From: JBEEFP01 sp041166085
Lineage (GTDB): Bacteria; Actinomycetota; Acidimicrobiia; Acidimicrobiales; JAFATL01
DNA length: 64,000 bases
Reading direction: 5' to 3'
NCBI GenBank assembly: GCA_041166085.1
Contig: JBEEFP010000089.1
Span: 62,001-126,000, forward strand
The notes beneath the pieces were generated by a model. That model was not told the origin of the DNA. It did not search any database and saw nothing but the letters and a program-made list of their open reading frames with translations. Positions 25,720 through 33,658 of the stretch are shown here, one piece after another; the first letter of the stretch is position 1, and the number at the start of each line of letters is the position of its first letter. A program made the position numbers and the translations under genes.

Positions 25720-26278
25720 CCACGAGGGTCGAGTCCCGCCCGGAGGCCCGTGCGCTGACGATGGCGTCGATCTTCCCGGATCGGGCCGTCACCTTCTCGA
25801 GTCGCCCTGGCGTGAAGGGCGCACGCGAGGGCGGGAGCTCGAAGCCGGCGTGTTGGATCTGCGCGAGCACCGTCGCTACCGCGAGGTCGGGAGACAGGGT
25901 GACCGTCGCGGTGCGCGTCAGCTCCGGGCACCGCGGGCGACATGTCGAGTGCCCGCGCTCTGCCTCGGACGTGACCTGTCCGGGCGGAGCGATTGACCTC
26001 ATGGTGTCGTGCAGGCGTCCTTTGCTGGGCGGTGCGGTCACGGTGAGGAGCCCCACCGCGGCGATGGCGACGACGGTTGCCAGCAGCGAGATGTAACCGC
26101 GACGGATGTCGTCTGCGTCCTGGATGAGCCAGCTGAGGGTCGCGGTTCCACCCGCGACGATCGCCAGTGTTCCGATCGTGCCGTTGCGGTAGCCGGCGAC
26201 TCCGAGAAATTCGAGGACCGACGCCGTGATGACGAGATACCCGGCAACGAAGGCGATCCCGAACGCGGCTCGCTTCAG
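25694..26278 (-). CDS. Small membrane protein with cytosolic C-terminal domain; apparent CTG start
   Basis: Four N-terminal membrane segments (residues about 5-85) are followed by a soluble domain of about 100 residues containing a CRPRC motif. In this frame there is no ATG, GTG or TTG near the N-terminus. The best start is CTG at 26278, which overlaps the thioesterase stop as CTGA and is preceded six bases earlier by GGAGAA. Translational coupling to the thioesterase is likely. No family recognised. Confidence 0.55.
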   Translation of the reverse strand: MKRAAFGIAFVAGYLVITASVLEFLGVAGYRNGTIGTLAIVAGGTATLSWLIQDADDIRRGYISLLATVVAIAAVGLLTVTAPPSKGRLHDTMRSIAPPGQVTSEAERGHSTCRPRCPELTRTATVTLSPDLAVATVLAQIQHAGFELPPSRAPFTPGRLEKVTARSGKIDAIVSARASGRDSTLVVTLRSRRR

Positions 26279-26652
26279 CGGGCTTTCTCCATGAACGGCT
26301 CGACCTGCACCACCGCACGGTGGATCTTGCCGGCGGCGACCAGTCCCACCTCGTCGGAGACCGACGCGGTGAAGATGAGGCGGCGGCCCTCGACCTTCTC
26401 GAGCGTGACCTCGGCTCGCACCTTGGAGCCGATGGCGATGGGCGCAAGGTGGCTCAGCTCGACCCGCGTGCCGACCGTCGTCTCGCCGTCCTCGAGCCGA
26501 CCGGACACCGCCTGCACAGTGGCCTCTTCGATGAGGGCGAGGATCCGCGGCGTGCCCAGGACGTCGACGTCGCCGGAGCACATGGTGCGGGCGGTGTCGG
26601 CCTCGGCGACCGTCAGGTCGAGTTCGGCCGTCAGGCCAGGCTCCAGGGGCAC
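26275..26652 (-). CDS. Hotdog-fold thioesterase, fluoroacetyl-CoA-thioesterase (FlK)-like
   Basis: The 125-residue protein has a single hotdog domain with the FlK-type pattern: MCSGDVDVLGTPRILALIEE near residue 30 and GTRVELSHLAPIAIGS near 65. Relatives hydrolyse acyl-CoA thioesters in the cytoplasm, but the substrate here is unknown. The GTG at 26652 was chosen because it begins just before the family's conserved PGL motif. The start is only about nine bases from the divergent PHP-domain gene, so the two promoters must overlap or the genes are leaderless. Confidence 0.75.
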   Translation of the reverse strand: MPLEPGLTAELDLTVAEADTARTMCSGDVDVLGTPRILALIEEATVQAVSGRLEDGETTVGTRVELSHLAPIAIGSKVRAEVTLEKVEGRRLIFTASVSDEVGLVAAGKIHRAVVQVEPFMEKAR

Positions 26653-26661
26653 CTCGGTACG

Positions 26662-27393
26662 ATGCCAGTCGTGCCCGTCGCGCCGCCAGCCGCAGCCCGG
26701 CACCCGCATCTGGCCACACCCCTTCCCGCCGGCCGGGTACGCGTCGACATGCACCTGCACACCATGTGGTCCGGCGATGCGACCACGACGCCAGAGGAGC
26801 TGATCGAGGCCGTCGCGGAGACGGCGCTCGACGTCCTGTGCATCACCGACCACGGCACCACCAACGGTGCGGTCGAGCTGGCCGATCGACTCGGCTGTCG
26901 GGTGGTTGTGGGCCAAGAGGTGCGCACGGGCGTCGGCGAGATCATCGGTCTGTTCCTCTCGCAGCGGATCCCGTCTGGCTTGCCGCCGGCCGAGGTGTGC
27001 CAGGTCATACGCGAGCAGGGCGGGATGGTCTACGTCCCGCACCCGTTCGATCCCATGCGAGCCTGCCTCCGGGAGGACGTGCTGCTCGCGCTGGTGGACG
27101 CGGGGCTGGTCGACGCGGTGGAGGTGCTCAACGCCAAGACGTCGCTGACGCACCTCAACGAGCGGGCCGCGTCCCTGGCAGCCGAGCACGGCCTGGCCGC
27201 CGGTGCTGGGAGCGACGCCCACGTCCCCTCCGCGGTGGGAGCGGCCTACGTGGAGATGGCCGAGTTCGACGTTGCCGACCCGGAAGGGTTCCTCGCCGCG
27301 CTCCGTTCGTCGGACGCGGCGGTGGTCGGTCACCATTACGACGCACCTCGCGAGTGGCGCCCGCGCATCGTCCCGTCCACCCGCGCGACCTGA
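26662..27393 (+). CDS. PHP-domain metal-dependent phosphoesterase
   Basis: The protein has the PHP motifs MHLHTMWSGDATTTPEEL, ITDHGTTNG, YVPHPFDP and GSDAHVP, which bind up to three metal ions. PHP proteins of this stand-alone type hydrolyse phosphoester bonds (for example in nucleotides or polyphosphorylated sugars); no specific substrate can be assigned. The ATG at 26662 is one option. The family usually starts near the MHLHT motif, so a later start is possible, up to ATG 26749. It is divergent from the thioesterase and followed by uppP. Confidence 0.8.
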   Translation: MPVVPVAPPAAARHPHLATPLPAGRVRVDMHLHTMWSGDATTTPEELIEAVAETALDVLCITDHGTTNGAVELADRLGCRVVVGQEVRTGVGEIIGLFLSQRIPSGLPPAEVCQVIREQGGMVYVPHPFDPMRACLREDVLLALVDAGLVDAVEVLNAKTSLTHLNERAASLAAEHGLAAGAGSDAHVPSAVGAAYVEMAEFDVADPEGFLAALRSSDAAVVGHHYDAPREWRPRIVPSTRAT

Positions 27394-27424
27394 CAACCGG
27401 GTCCACAACGACTAGACGACGCCG

Positions 27425-28258
27425 GTGCCGATTCTCCACGCCATCGTCCTCGGGATCGTCCAGGGGCTCTCGGAGTTCCTCCCCATCTCGTCCAGTGGGC
27501 ACCTCATCCTGGTGCCATGGCTGCTCCACTGGCACGACTTCGCCGGCAAGGGTGGCGACCACCTGAACAAGACCTTCGACGTGGCCCTGCACATGGGCAC
27601 GTTCGTGGGCGCCGTCATCTACTTCCGCGACGATCTGCTGCGGTTCCTCCGGGCCGGACTCCGGTCCATCTCCCAGCGCGCGGTGCGCACGACCGATGAG
27701 CGGCTGGCGTGGCTGCTGCTGCTGTCCGCGGTTCCCGGCGCGGCCGCGGGGGCCCTGGGCGAGTCGTTCATCGAGGAGCACACCGGCAAGCCGTGGCTCA
27801 TCGGCGTGATGCTCATCGTGTTCGGCGTGGTGCTGTTCGTCGCCGACCGCGCGGCCGGCAGGCGGGACGTGGAGGACTGGACCCGGCGCGACGCGGCGGT
27901 GATGGGTGTGGCCCAGGCACTGGCGCTGCAGCCCGGCGTGTCGCGCTCGGGCGTGACCATCTCGGCGGCCCGTTTCCTGGGCCTCTCCCGCGACGCGGCG
28001 GCGCGCATCTCCTTCCTCATGAGCATCCCGATCATCGGCGGGGCCGGTCTCTACAAGGGACTCAAGCTCTTCGCCGGGGATGGGTTGCCGTCGGGCTTCG
28101 CCGCCCCGTTCCTCTGGGGCACGGTGGCGTCCGGCGTCACGGGCTTCATCGCCATCTGGTTCATCCTGCGACTGATCCGCACTCGTTCCTTCGCCCCGTT
28201 CGTCGCCTACCGGATCCTCGCCGGCGCCTTCGTCATCGCCGTCGCAATCGCGCGCTGA
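27425..28258 (+). CDS. uppP: Undecaprenyl-diphosphatase (BacA type)
   Basis: This 277-residue membrane enzyme removes a phosphate from undecaprenyl diphosphate, recycling the lipid carrier for peptidoglycan and other wall polymers. The active-site motifs EFLPISSSGHLIL (residues 17-29) and GVSRSGVT (near 172) are intact, and the length is normal. The GTG start lies six bases after a TAGACG box, suggesting a leaderless mRNA. The last 26 bases overlap the convergent AbiEi/DUF559 gene. Confidence 0.95.
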   Translation: MPILHAIVLGIVQGLSEFLPISSSGHLILVPWLLHWHDFAGKGGDHLNKTFDVALHMGTFVGAVIYFRDDLLRFLRAGLRSISQRAVRTTDERLAWLLLLSAVPGAAAGALGESFIEEHTGKPWLIGVMLIVFGVVLFVADRAAGRRDVEDWTRRDAAVMGVAQALALQPGVSRSGVTISAARFLGLSRDAAARISFLMSIPIIGGAGLYKGLKLFAGDGLPSGFAAPFLWGTVASGVTGFIAIWFILRLIRTRSFAPFVAYRILAGAFVIAVAIAR

Positions 28259-29192
28259 CCTGCCGCGCCAGCCGGTACATGTTGGTGGCCGGGCGCGCCT
28301 CGTAGATCGTCCACCCCGCGTCGGTGAGGAGGTTCTCGCGCTCGGCGTCGTTCTCCGCCACCGCGGGGTCGAGGTGGACGTCGCCCTTCACCTCGACGCC
28401 GACATTGGCGTCTGGCCAGGCGATGTCGATGAGGTACACGTGCGCGCCGCACACGACGGGGTGTTGCAGCACGAAGGGTGGCACCCCGGCGCGCCAGAGC
28501 GCCTCCTGGACCTTGACCTCGAGGCCGCTGTCGCCCGCGCCGAGCTCGCGCGCCAACCGGCGAGGGAGTGCGGCCTGGAGCCATCGGGTCCCGCGCCGGC
28601 CGGGGCCGCCGATGCGGTCGAGACACGCGGCGATGTCCTCGTACGTGCAGAGGTGTCGCCGCCTGGCGCCGTCCATGGCGCGGATCAGCACGTGCTCGCT
28701 GACGTAACGACCGATGTCGAGGATGGTGCGCGCGGGCGAGGTGCACGGGATGCCGCGCGCGCTCGACAGGTCGGCCGGGTGGCACAGGTCAGAACGATGC
28801 TTGACGACGTCCTCCAATCGGAGCGAGCCATCACCGAACACCGTGATCTCCGGGTGCGGCGGCCTGGCAACGCCGGGCAGCTCGTAGAGGATGGCGGCCG
28901 ACCGGTGCGAGGCAGCCACGAAAGGCCCGCCCGCGAGGCACGCGGCCATGAGCGGCTGCCACTCCGTCCGCGGTACCCCCGCCAGCAAGTACACGCCGTA
29001 CCGGAACGGGATCAGCCGCCCCCGGCCCACGAGGCGCCGCACTGTCTGCCTGCTTGTCGACCCGACGGCCTGGGCACTTGTCACGAGCCCGTGTTGCGTC
29101 GACGCAGAAGCCGCGATCTGCTCCCACGGCGAAAGCGGGCGCGGTAGCGCGCCACCATCTGGCGCGGTATCGCGCCCGCAATGGTCAGTCAT
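28233..29192 (-). CDS. AbiEi-like antitoxin domain plus DUF559/Vsr-like nuclease-fold domain
   Basis: The N-terminal 100 residues resemble the winged-helix AbiEi antitoxin domain (HGLVTSAQAVGSTSRQTVRRLV, then YGVYLLAGVP). The C-terminal 110 residues resemble the DUF559/very-short-patch-repair endonuclease fold, with the possible PD-(D/E)xK residues in IDIAWPDANVGVEVKG. Such proteins are frequent orphans in actinobacteria; no AbiEii toxin gene is adjacent. The ATG overlaps the stop of the cpaB-like gene (ATGA), making it the last gene of the fmdB operon. Function unknown. Confidence 0.75.
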   Translation of the reverse strand: MTDHCGRDTAPDGGALPRPLSPWEQIAASASTQHGLVTSAQAVGSTSRQTVRRLVGRGRLIPFRYGVYLLAGVPRTEWQPLMAACLAGGPFVAASHRSAAILYELPGVARPPHPEITVFGDGSLRLEDVVKHRSDLCHPADLSSARGIPCTSPARTILDIGRYVSEHVLIRAMDGARRRHLCTYEDIAACLDRIGGPGRRGTRWLQAALPRRLARELGAGDSGLEVKVQEALWRAGVPPFVLQHPVVCGAHVYLIDIAWPDANVGVEVKGDVHLDPAVAENDAERENLLTDAGWTIYEARPATNMYRLARQVSARLRRR

Positions 29193-29776
29193 CGGACCTG
29201 GGCCAGGGTCACGGTGCCCTGGGCGAGGGCGAAGGCCACGCGCGGGGCCTCGTCGGGGGTCAGGGCGACGGTGACGGACTTGCCGGCGTCGGTGACCGCC
29301 AGGACGCCGGCGCCTTCGGCGACGGCGAAGGTGGGCTCCTTGTCGAACGTGACGAGCACGTCGACCCGGTCGCCCCGCCGCAAGGGCGGGGTGCCCGGGC
29401 CGACGGGCACGGCGAGGGCCCGACCTCCCTCGGGCAGGAACGTGCCGACGCGCGCCGCCGTGACCACCTCGTCACGCGTCAGCGGGGCGAGGACCGTGCG
29501 CCCCACCGGCGGACGGCGCAGGGCGCCGGCCGGCACGACCGAGGCAGGAAGGAGGCGGACGACGACGTCTCCCGATGCGACCACCGTGCCGGTTGACAGC
29601 GTCGAACGGGCGACGACGGCGACGGGGCGCAGCTCGCCCCACCTGGCCGCGGCGGCCGACGCCCGGCCCACCAACGACGACACGACGGCGAACGTCAACG
29701 CCACCAACAGGAAGGCGGCCAGCCAGTAGCCGACCGGGAACCGACGCAGGAAGAACCGAACGCGGTAGAGGGACAT
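29189..29776 (-). CDS. SAF-domain (CpaB-like) membrane-anchored protein
   Basis: The 195-residue protein has one N-terminal membrane segment (about 17-36) and an external SAF domain (residues 45-110; VVARSTLSTGTVVASGDV, LAPLTRDEVVTAARV), followed by a beta-rich part. In Flp/Tad pili, CpaB is an assembly protein, but no other pilus genes are present here, so the role may differ. GAGGAG precedes the ATG at 29776. It lies between mtnP and the DUF559 gene in one operon. Confidence 0.75.
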   Translation of the reverse strand: MSLYRVRFFLRRFPVGYWLAAFLLVALTFAVVSSLVGRASAAAARWGELRPVAVVARSTLSTGTVVASGDVVVRLLPASVVPAGALRRPPVGRTVLAPLTRDEVVTAARVGTFLPEGGRALAVPVGPGTPPLRRGDRVDVLVTFDKEPTFAVAEGAGVLAVTDAGKSVTVALTPDEAPRVAFALAQGTVTLAQVR

Positions 29777-29833
29777 CGAGCGCTCCTCGCGACGCAGCAG
29801 ACAGCAGGCTGCGGGGAAGCGCTGAGGAGAACC

Positions 29834-30634
29834 CTACGACCCGAGCGGCCCCTGGGAAAGGGCCTCGGCGCACGAGCACCCGTCGCCCCTCGGCGACGGC
29901 ACCCGCGGGATGGCCGTGAACAGCAGGTCCCGCGTCCGCGCCACGTTGGACCGGAGCACCTCGAACACGTCGTCCATCGTCACCGGTCCGACGGTCGGGT
30001 CGTGGTCGATGCCCGTGTCGTAGTCGGTCACCAGGGCGATGCCCGAGTAACAGATGCCGAGCTCCCTGGCCAGGTAGGCCTCCGGGTACTGCGTCATGTT
30101 GACGACGTCCCAGCCCGCCGACCGGAACCAGGCGGACTCGGCCCGAGTCGAGAACCGCGGCCCCTGCACGACCACGACGGTGCCCCCGTCGTGCAACGTG
30201 AGCTCGCCGTGGCCCTCGCCGGCCGCCAGCAGCACCGAACGCAGCTCGGGGCAGTAGGGATCGGCGAAGGAGATGTGGCCGGGAACGGGGCCGTCGAAGT
30301 AGGTGTCGCCACGGCCCCACGTGCGGTCGACCAGCTGGTCGAGCACCACGAAGTCGCCGGGCTGGATGCCGGACTGCAGCGAGCCCGCCGCGCAGGGCCC
30401 GAAGATGCGGGTGACGCCCAGCTCCCACAGCGCCCACAGGTTGGCCCGCCAGTTCACCTTGTGGGGCGGGTACTCGTGCGACGGACCGTGCCGGGGCAGG
30501 AACGCCACCTCGGTGCCCTCCACGGTGCCGACCGACACCGGCGCGGACGGGGCGCCGTAGGGCGTGTTGACGACCTGGGTCTCGACGTCATCGAGGAACG
30601 AGTAGAACCCCGACCCGCCGAAGACGCCGATCAC
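29834..30634 (-). CDS. mtnP: S-methyl-5'-thioadenosine phosphorylase
   Basis: This cytoplasmic enzyme cleaves 5'-methylthioadenosine with phosphate to adenine and methylthioribose 1-phosphate, recycling a by-product of polyamine and SAM metabolism. The phosphate-binding GGSGFY at the start, FLPRHGPSHEYPPHKVNWRANL, the GPRFSTRAE motif and NMTQYPEAYLAREL fit the MTAP branch of purine nucleoside phosphorylases. The length (266) is normal. The GTG start overlaps the fmdB stop (GTGA), so it shares the CIRCE-linked promoter. Confidence 0.93.
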   Translation of the reverse strand: MIGVFGGSGFYSFLDDVETQVVNTPYGAPSAPVSVGTVEGTEVAFLPRHGPSHEYPPHKVNWRANLWALWELGVTRIFGPCAAGSLQSGIQPGDFVVLDQLVDRTWGRGDTYFDGPVPGHISFADPYCPELRSVLLAAGEGHGELTLHDGGTVVVVQGPRFSTRAESAWFRSAGWDVVNMTQYPEAYLARELGICYSGIALVTDYDTGIDHDPTVGPVTMDDVFEVLRSNVARTRDLLFTAIPRVPSPRGDGCSCAEALSQGPLGS

Positions 30635-30984
30635 GAAGCGGCGGTCTTGGCCTCTGAGGACTTCGAGGACGACGACGAGGTGGACGAGTCCGACGACTTC
30701 TTCTCGCTCTTCGAGTCGCTCTTGGAGTCGCCCTTCGACTCGGACTTCGACTCACTCGACGACGACGAAGAGGACGACGAACCCGACGAGGACTTCTCCT
30801 TCGGCGCCGGGCGGCTGTCGGTCTTGTAGAACCCGCTGCCCTTGAACGCGATCCCGATGGGGGCGAAAACCTTGCGCAGCTCGCCGCCGCAGTTGGGGCA
30901 CTCCTTCAGCGGATCGTCCTTGAACGACTGCACGACCTCGAGGTGTTCACCGCAGGCCTTGCAGGCATACTCGTACGTGGGCAT
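30631..30984 (-). CDS. FmdB-family zinc-ribbon protein with Ser/Lys-rich tail
   Basis: The first 55 residues are a FmdB-type zinc ribbon with cysteines at 8, 11, 29 and 32 (YACKACG, ECPNCGG). The following 60 residues are a low-complexity Ser/Lys/Asp tail, probably disordered. FmdB proteins are small putative regulators first seen next to formamidase genes; their biochemical role is unclear. A GGAGG ribosome-binding site lies ten bases before the ATG. The promoter region carries a CIRCE operator 32 bases upstream, suggesting heat-shock control by HrcA. It heads the fmdB-mtnP-cpaB-like-DUF559 operon. Confidence 0.85.
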   Translation of the reverse strand: MPTYEYACKACGEHLEVVQSFKDDPLKECPNCGGELRKVFAPIGIAFKGSGFYKTDSRPAPKEKSSSGSSSSSSSSSESKSESKGDSKSDSKSEKKSSDSSTSSSSSKSSEAKTAAS

Positions 30985-31015
30985 TGGAACAGCGCCTCCG
31001 GAGGGCGTTACGTCG

Positions 31016-31042
31016 TTAGCACTCGATCGGTCTGATTGCTAA
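31016..31042. promoter_or_regulatory. CIRCE operator (HrcA-binding site)
   Basis: TTAGCACTC, nine bases, then GATTGCTAA matches the CIRCE consensus TTAGCACTC-N9-GAGTGCTAA at 17 of 18 positions, including the exact spacer. It lies between the divergent fmdB and plsY genes and ends one base before the plsY GTG. CIRCE is the binding site of the heat-shock repressor HrcA, normally found upstream of groESL or dnaK. Neither hrcA nor chaperonin genes are in the window. Confidence 0.85.
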
Positions 31043-31606
31043 GTGTACAAAGCCCTCCTCGTTTTCGCCTCCTACCTCCTCGGGATGTTCCCCACGGCGC
31101 GCCTCGTCGTGGGCCGGGCCATCGAGGGCGGCTCCGGCAACCCGGGCGCCTCCAACGCCTATCGCACCGCCGGCCGGACCAAGGGCCTCCTCGTCCTTCT
31201 CGGCGACGCGGCCAAGGGCGCGGTCGCAGCCGGCGCGGGGTACGCCCTCGGCGGCCGACCGCTGGCCTTCGCCTGTGGCGCGGCCGCCGTGCTCGGCCAC
31301 GTCCTGCCCGCCACCAGGCCGGCCCGCGGCGGCAAGGGCGTCGCCACCGCGGCGGGGATGGCCACCGTGCTCCTCCCCGCCCTCGCGCCCTTCAGCGCGC
31401 TGACCTGGGCGGTCGTCGCCAAGGCCACCGGCAAGGCCTCGCTCGCCTCGTTGGCCGCGGTCACGATCCTCCCGGGCGCGGCGGCGCTCACCGGCAGGCC
31501 GGCATGGGAAGTCGCCGCGACCGTCGCGGTGGCGCTGCTCGTCGTCGTACGGCACACCTCTAATCTGAGAGCCCTGGCCCGCGGAGAGGAGCGCTCCTTT
31601 CGATGA
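31043..31606 (+). CDS. plsY: Acyl-phosphate glycerol-3-phosphate acyltransferase, PlsY family
   Basis: This integral membrane enzyme transfers an acyl group from acyl phosphate to glycerol 3-phosphate, starting phospholipid synthesis. The three PlsY loops are visible as SGNPGASNAYR, LLGDAAKG and PARGGKGVATAAG, with the C-terminal RHTSNLRAL. At 187 residues it is slightly short but complete. The GTG start abuts the CIRCE element. Its stop overlaps the galU ATG (ATGA), so phospholipid and UDP-glucose synthesis genes are co-transcribed. Confidence 0.88.
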   Translation: MYKALLVFASYLLGMFPTARLVVGRAIEGGSGNPGASNAYRTAGRTKGLLVLLGDAAKGAVAAGAGYALGGRPLAFACGAAAVLGHVLPATRPARGGKGVATAAGMATVLLPALAPFSALTWAVVAKATGKASLASLAAVTILPGAAALTGRPAWEVAATVAVALLVVVRHTSNLRALARGEERSFR

Positions 31607-32487
31607 CGACGAGAGTGCGCAAGGCCGTCATTCCCGCCGCCGGACTCGGCACGCGCTTCCTCCCTGCGACCAAGGCCCAGCCCAAGGAGATGCTGCCTCT
31701 CGTCGACAAGCCCGCCATCCAGTACGTGGTGGAGGAGGCGGTACGGGCCGGCATCCGCGACATCCTCATCATCACGGGCCGTGGCAAACGCAGCATCGAG
31801 GACCACTTCGACCGCACCTTCGAGCTCGAGCTGTCCCTCGAGGCCGCGGGCAAGCACGACCAGCTCAAAGAGGTGCGGGCCATCGCGGAGATGGCCGACA
31901 TCCACTACGTGCGGCAGGGCGAGCCCAAGGGTCTCGGCCACGCCGTCGCGGTCGCCCGCCAGCACGTGGGCGGCGAGTCCTTCGCCGTGCTCCTCGGGGA
32001 CGACGTGATGGACGAGCGGTCGCACGTCCTCCAGGACATGCTCGCGACCCACGAGCGCTACGGCCGGTCGGTCATCGCCCTGCAGGAGGTCGAGCGCAGC
32101 GAGATCTCCGCCTACGGCTGCGTCCAGGTCGGCGGAGCCGAAGGCGATCTGGTCCGCATCACCGACATCGTCGAGAAGCCGGACCCCGCCACCGCGCCGT
32201 CGACCCTCGCGGTCATGGGCCGCTATGTCTTCACGCCCGAGATCTTCGACGCCCTCGAGATGGTGCAGCCCGGCAAGGCCGGGGAGATCCAGCTCACCGA
32301 CGCCATCTCCATCCTGCTGCGCGAGCAGACGGTGTACGGCTACAGCTTCGAACAAGGTCGCTACGACATCGGCAAGAAGCTCGACTACCTGAGGGCCACC
32401 GTCGAGCTGGCCCTCGATCGGGAAGACCTCGGCCCCGAGTTCCGCGCCTTCCTCGCCGACCTGGTGCAGCGCAAGCGCCTTGTCTGA
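31603..32487 (+). CDS. galU: UTP-glucose-1-phosphate uridylyltransferase
   Basis: The enzyme makes UDP-glucose from UTP and glucose 1-phosphate, feeding wall glycan and glycolipid synthesis. The N-terminal nucleotide-binding signature AAGLGTRFLPATKAQPKEML, the DKPAIQYVVEEA segment and the later GDDVMDE and VGRY-type loops identify GalU; 294 residues is the normal size. It overlaps plsY upstream and moeA downstream (8 bases). Confidence 0.95.
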   Translation: MTTRVRKAVIPAAGLGTRFLPATKAQPKEMLPLVDKPAIQYVVEEAVRAGIRDILIITGRGKRSIEDHFDRTFELELSLEAAGKHDQLKEVRAIAEMADIHYVRQGEPKGLGHAVAVARQHVGGESFAVLLGDDVMDERSHVLQDMLATHERYGRSVIALQEVERSEISAYGCVQVGGAEGDLVRITDIVEKPDPATAPSTLAVMGRYVFTPEIFDALEMVQPGKAGEIQLTDAISILLREQTVYGYSFEQGRYDIGKKLDYLRATVELALDREDLGPEFRAFLADLVQRKRLV

Positions 32488-33658
32488 GTTGATCGCGTAC
32501 CAGGACGCGCAGCGCCAGCTGCTCGCCCGTTGCCTGCCGTTGCAGCCCCGGGCCATCGCCATCGGGGACGCGCTCGGGTGCGTGACGTCGACCGCGGTGG
32601 CCGCGCTCGACCCGGTGCCCGCCTTCGCCAACACGGCCATGGACGGGTTCGCGGTGCGGGCGGACGACACGGCCGCGGCGCCGGTGACCCTCGAGGTGGT
32701 CGCCACCATCGCGGCCGGCGCGACGGGCGAAGGCGTGGTCGTCGGCGCGGGCCAAGCAGCGCGCATCATGACCGGCGCGCCCATTCCCGCCGGAGCGGAC
32801 GCGGTGGTGATGGTCGAGCTCACGTCTCCTGACGGCGACAGGGTGGTCGTGCAACAGCCCGTCCCCGCGGGCAACCACATCCGCCACCCGGGTGAGGACA
32901 TCGACGCGGGGGCCGAGGTCTTCGCGGCAGGCACCCTGCTCGGGCCCGGCCACCTCGGCGTGCTGGCAAACCTGGACCTGCGCAAGGTGCCGGTGTTCCC
33001 GCGGGCGCGCGTCGGGGTGCTGTCCACCGGCGACGAGCTCGTCAACGGTCAGATCCAGGACTCCAACCGGCCGGCGTTGATCGCGCTCTGCCGGCAGTCG
33101 GGCTTCGAGCCCGTCGACCTCGGCTGTGTCGGCGACGGACGGGCCGTGATCGAGGCCGCCCTCCACAGCGGCGCGGCTCGCACCGATGCGGTCGTCACCA
33201 CCGGCGGGGTCAGCGCGGGCGACTTCGACTTCGTCAAGCGGATCCTCGACACCCGGCTCCAGGTCGCCATCAAGCCGGCCAAGCCCCTCGCCTTCGGCCT
33301 GCTCGACGGCACGCCCGTCTTCGGTCTTCCCGGCAACCCCGTGAGCTCGATGGTGAGCTTCGAGCTGTTCGCCCGCCCCGCCCTGCGCCAGATGATGGGC
33401 TTCACCGGCGCCGATCGCTTCCGTCCCACGGTGACGGGGGTGGCCGACGAGGACCTGCGGCGTCGTCCCGACGACAGGGTGCACTTCGCGAGAGTCGTCG
33501 CGTCCTACGACGACGGCGACGGGCGCTGGCACGTGCGCTCGGCCGGGGGACAGGGCTCGCACCAGCTGCTGGCGATGGCCCGCGCCAACGCCTTCGCCAT
33601 CCTCCCCGACGGGGTCGGGGTATTGCAGGGCGAGACGGTTACCGTGATGTTGGTATGA
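32480..33658 (+). CDS. moeA: Molybdopterin molybdenumtransferase
   Basis: MoeA inserts molybdate into adenylylated molybdopterin, the last step of molybdenum cofactor synthesis. The 392-residue protein has the expected domains; recognisable motifs are NTAMDGFAVRADD near residue 52, MTGAPIPAGADAVV near 96, STGDELV near 182, TTGGVSAGDFDF near 240 and GLPGNPVSSMVSFE near 283. The TTG start lies inside the galU end. The stop overlaps the moaA ATG (ATGA). Confidence 0.95.
   Translation: MSELIAYQDAQRQLLARCLPLQPRAIAIGDALGCVTSTAVAALDPVPAFANTAMDGFAVRADDTAAAPVTLEVVATIAAGATGEGVVVGAGQAARIMTGAPIPAGADAVVMVELTSPDGDRVVVQQPVPAGNHIRHPGEDIDAGAEVFAAGTLLGPGHLGVLANLDLRKVPVFPRARVGVLSTGDELVNGQIQDSNRPALIALCRQSGFEPVDLGCVGDGRAVIEAALHSGAARTDAVVTTGGVSAGDFDFVKRILDTRLQVAIKPAKPLAFGLLDGTPVFGLPGNPVSSMVSFELFARPALRQMMGFTGADRFRPTVTGVADEDLRRRPDDRVHFARVVASYDDGDGRWHVRSAGGQGSHQLLAMARANAFAILPDGVGVLQGETVTVMLV

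Noticed and set aside
30660..30800. Possible frameshift or repeat expansion in the fmdB tail
   Set aside because: The Ser/Lys/Asp run stays in frame to a normal stop overlapping mtnP, and such low-complexity tails are common in FmdB proteins.
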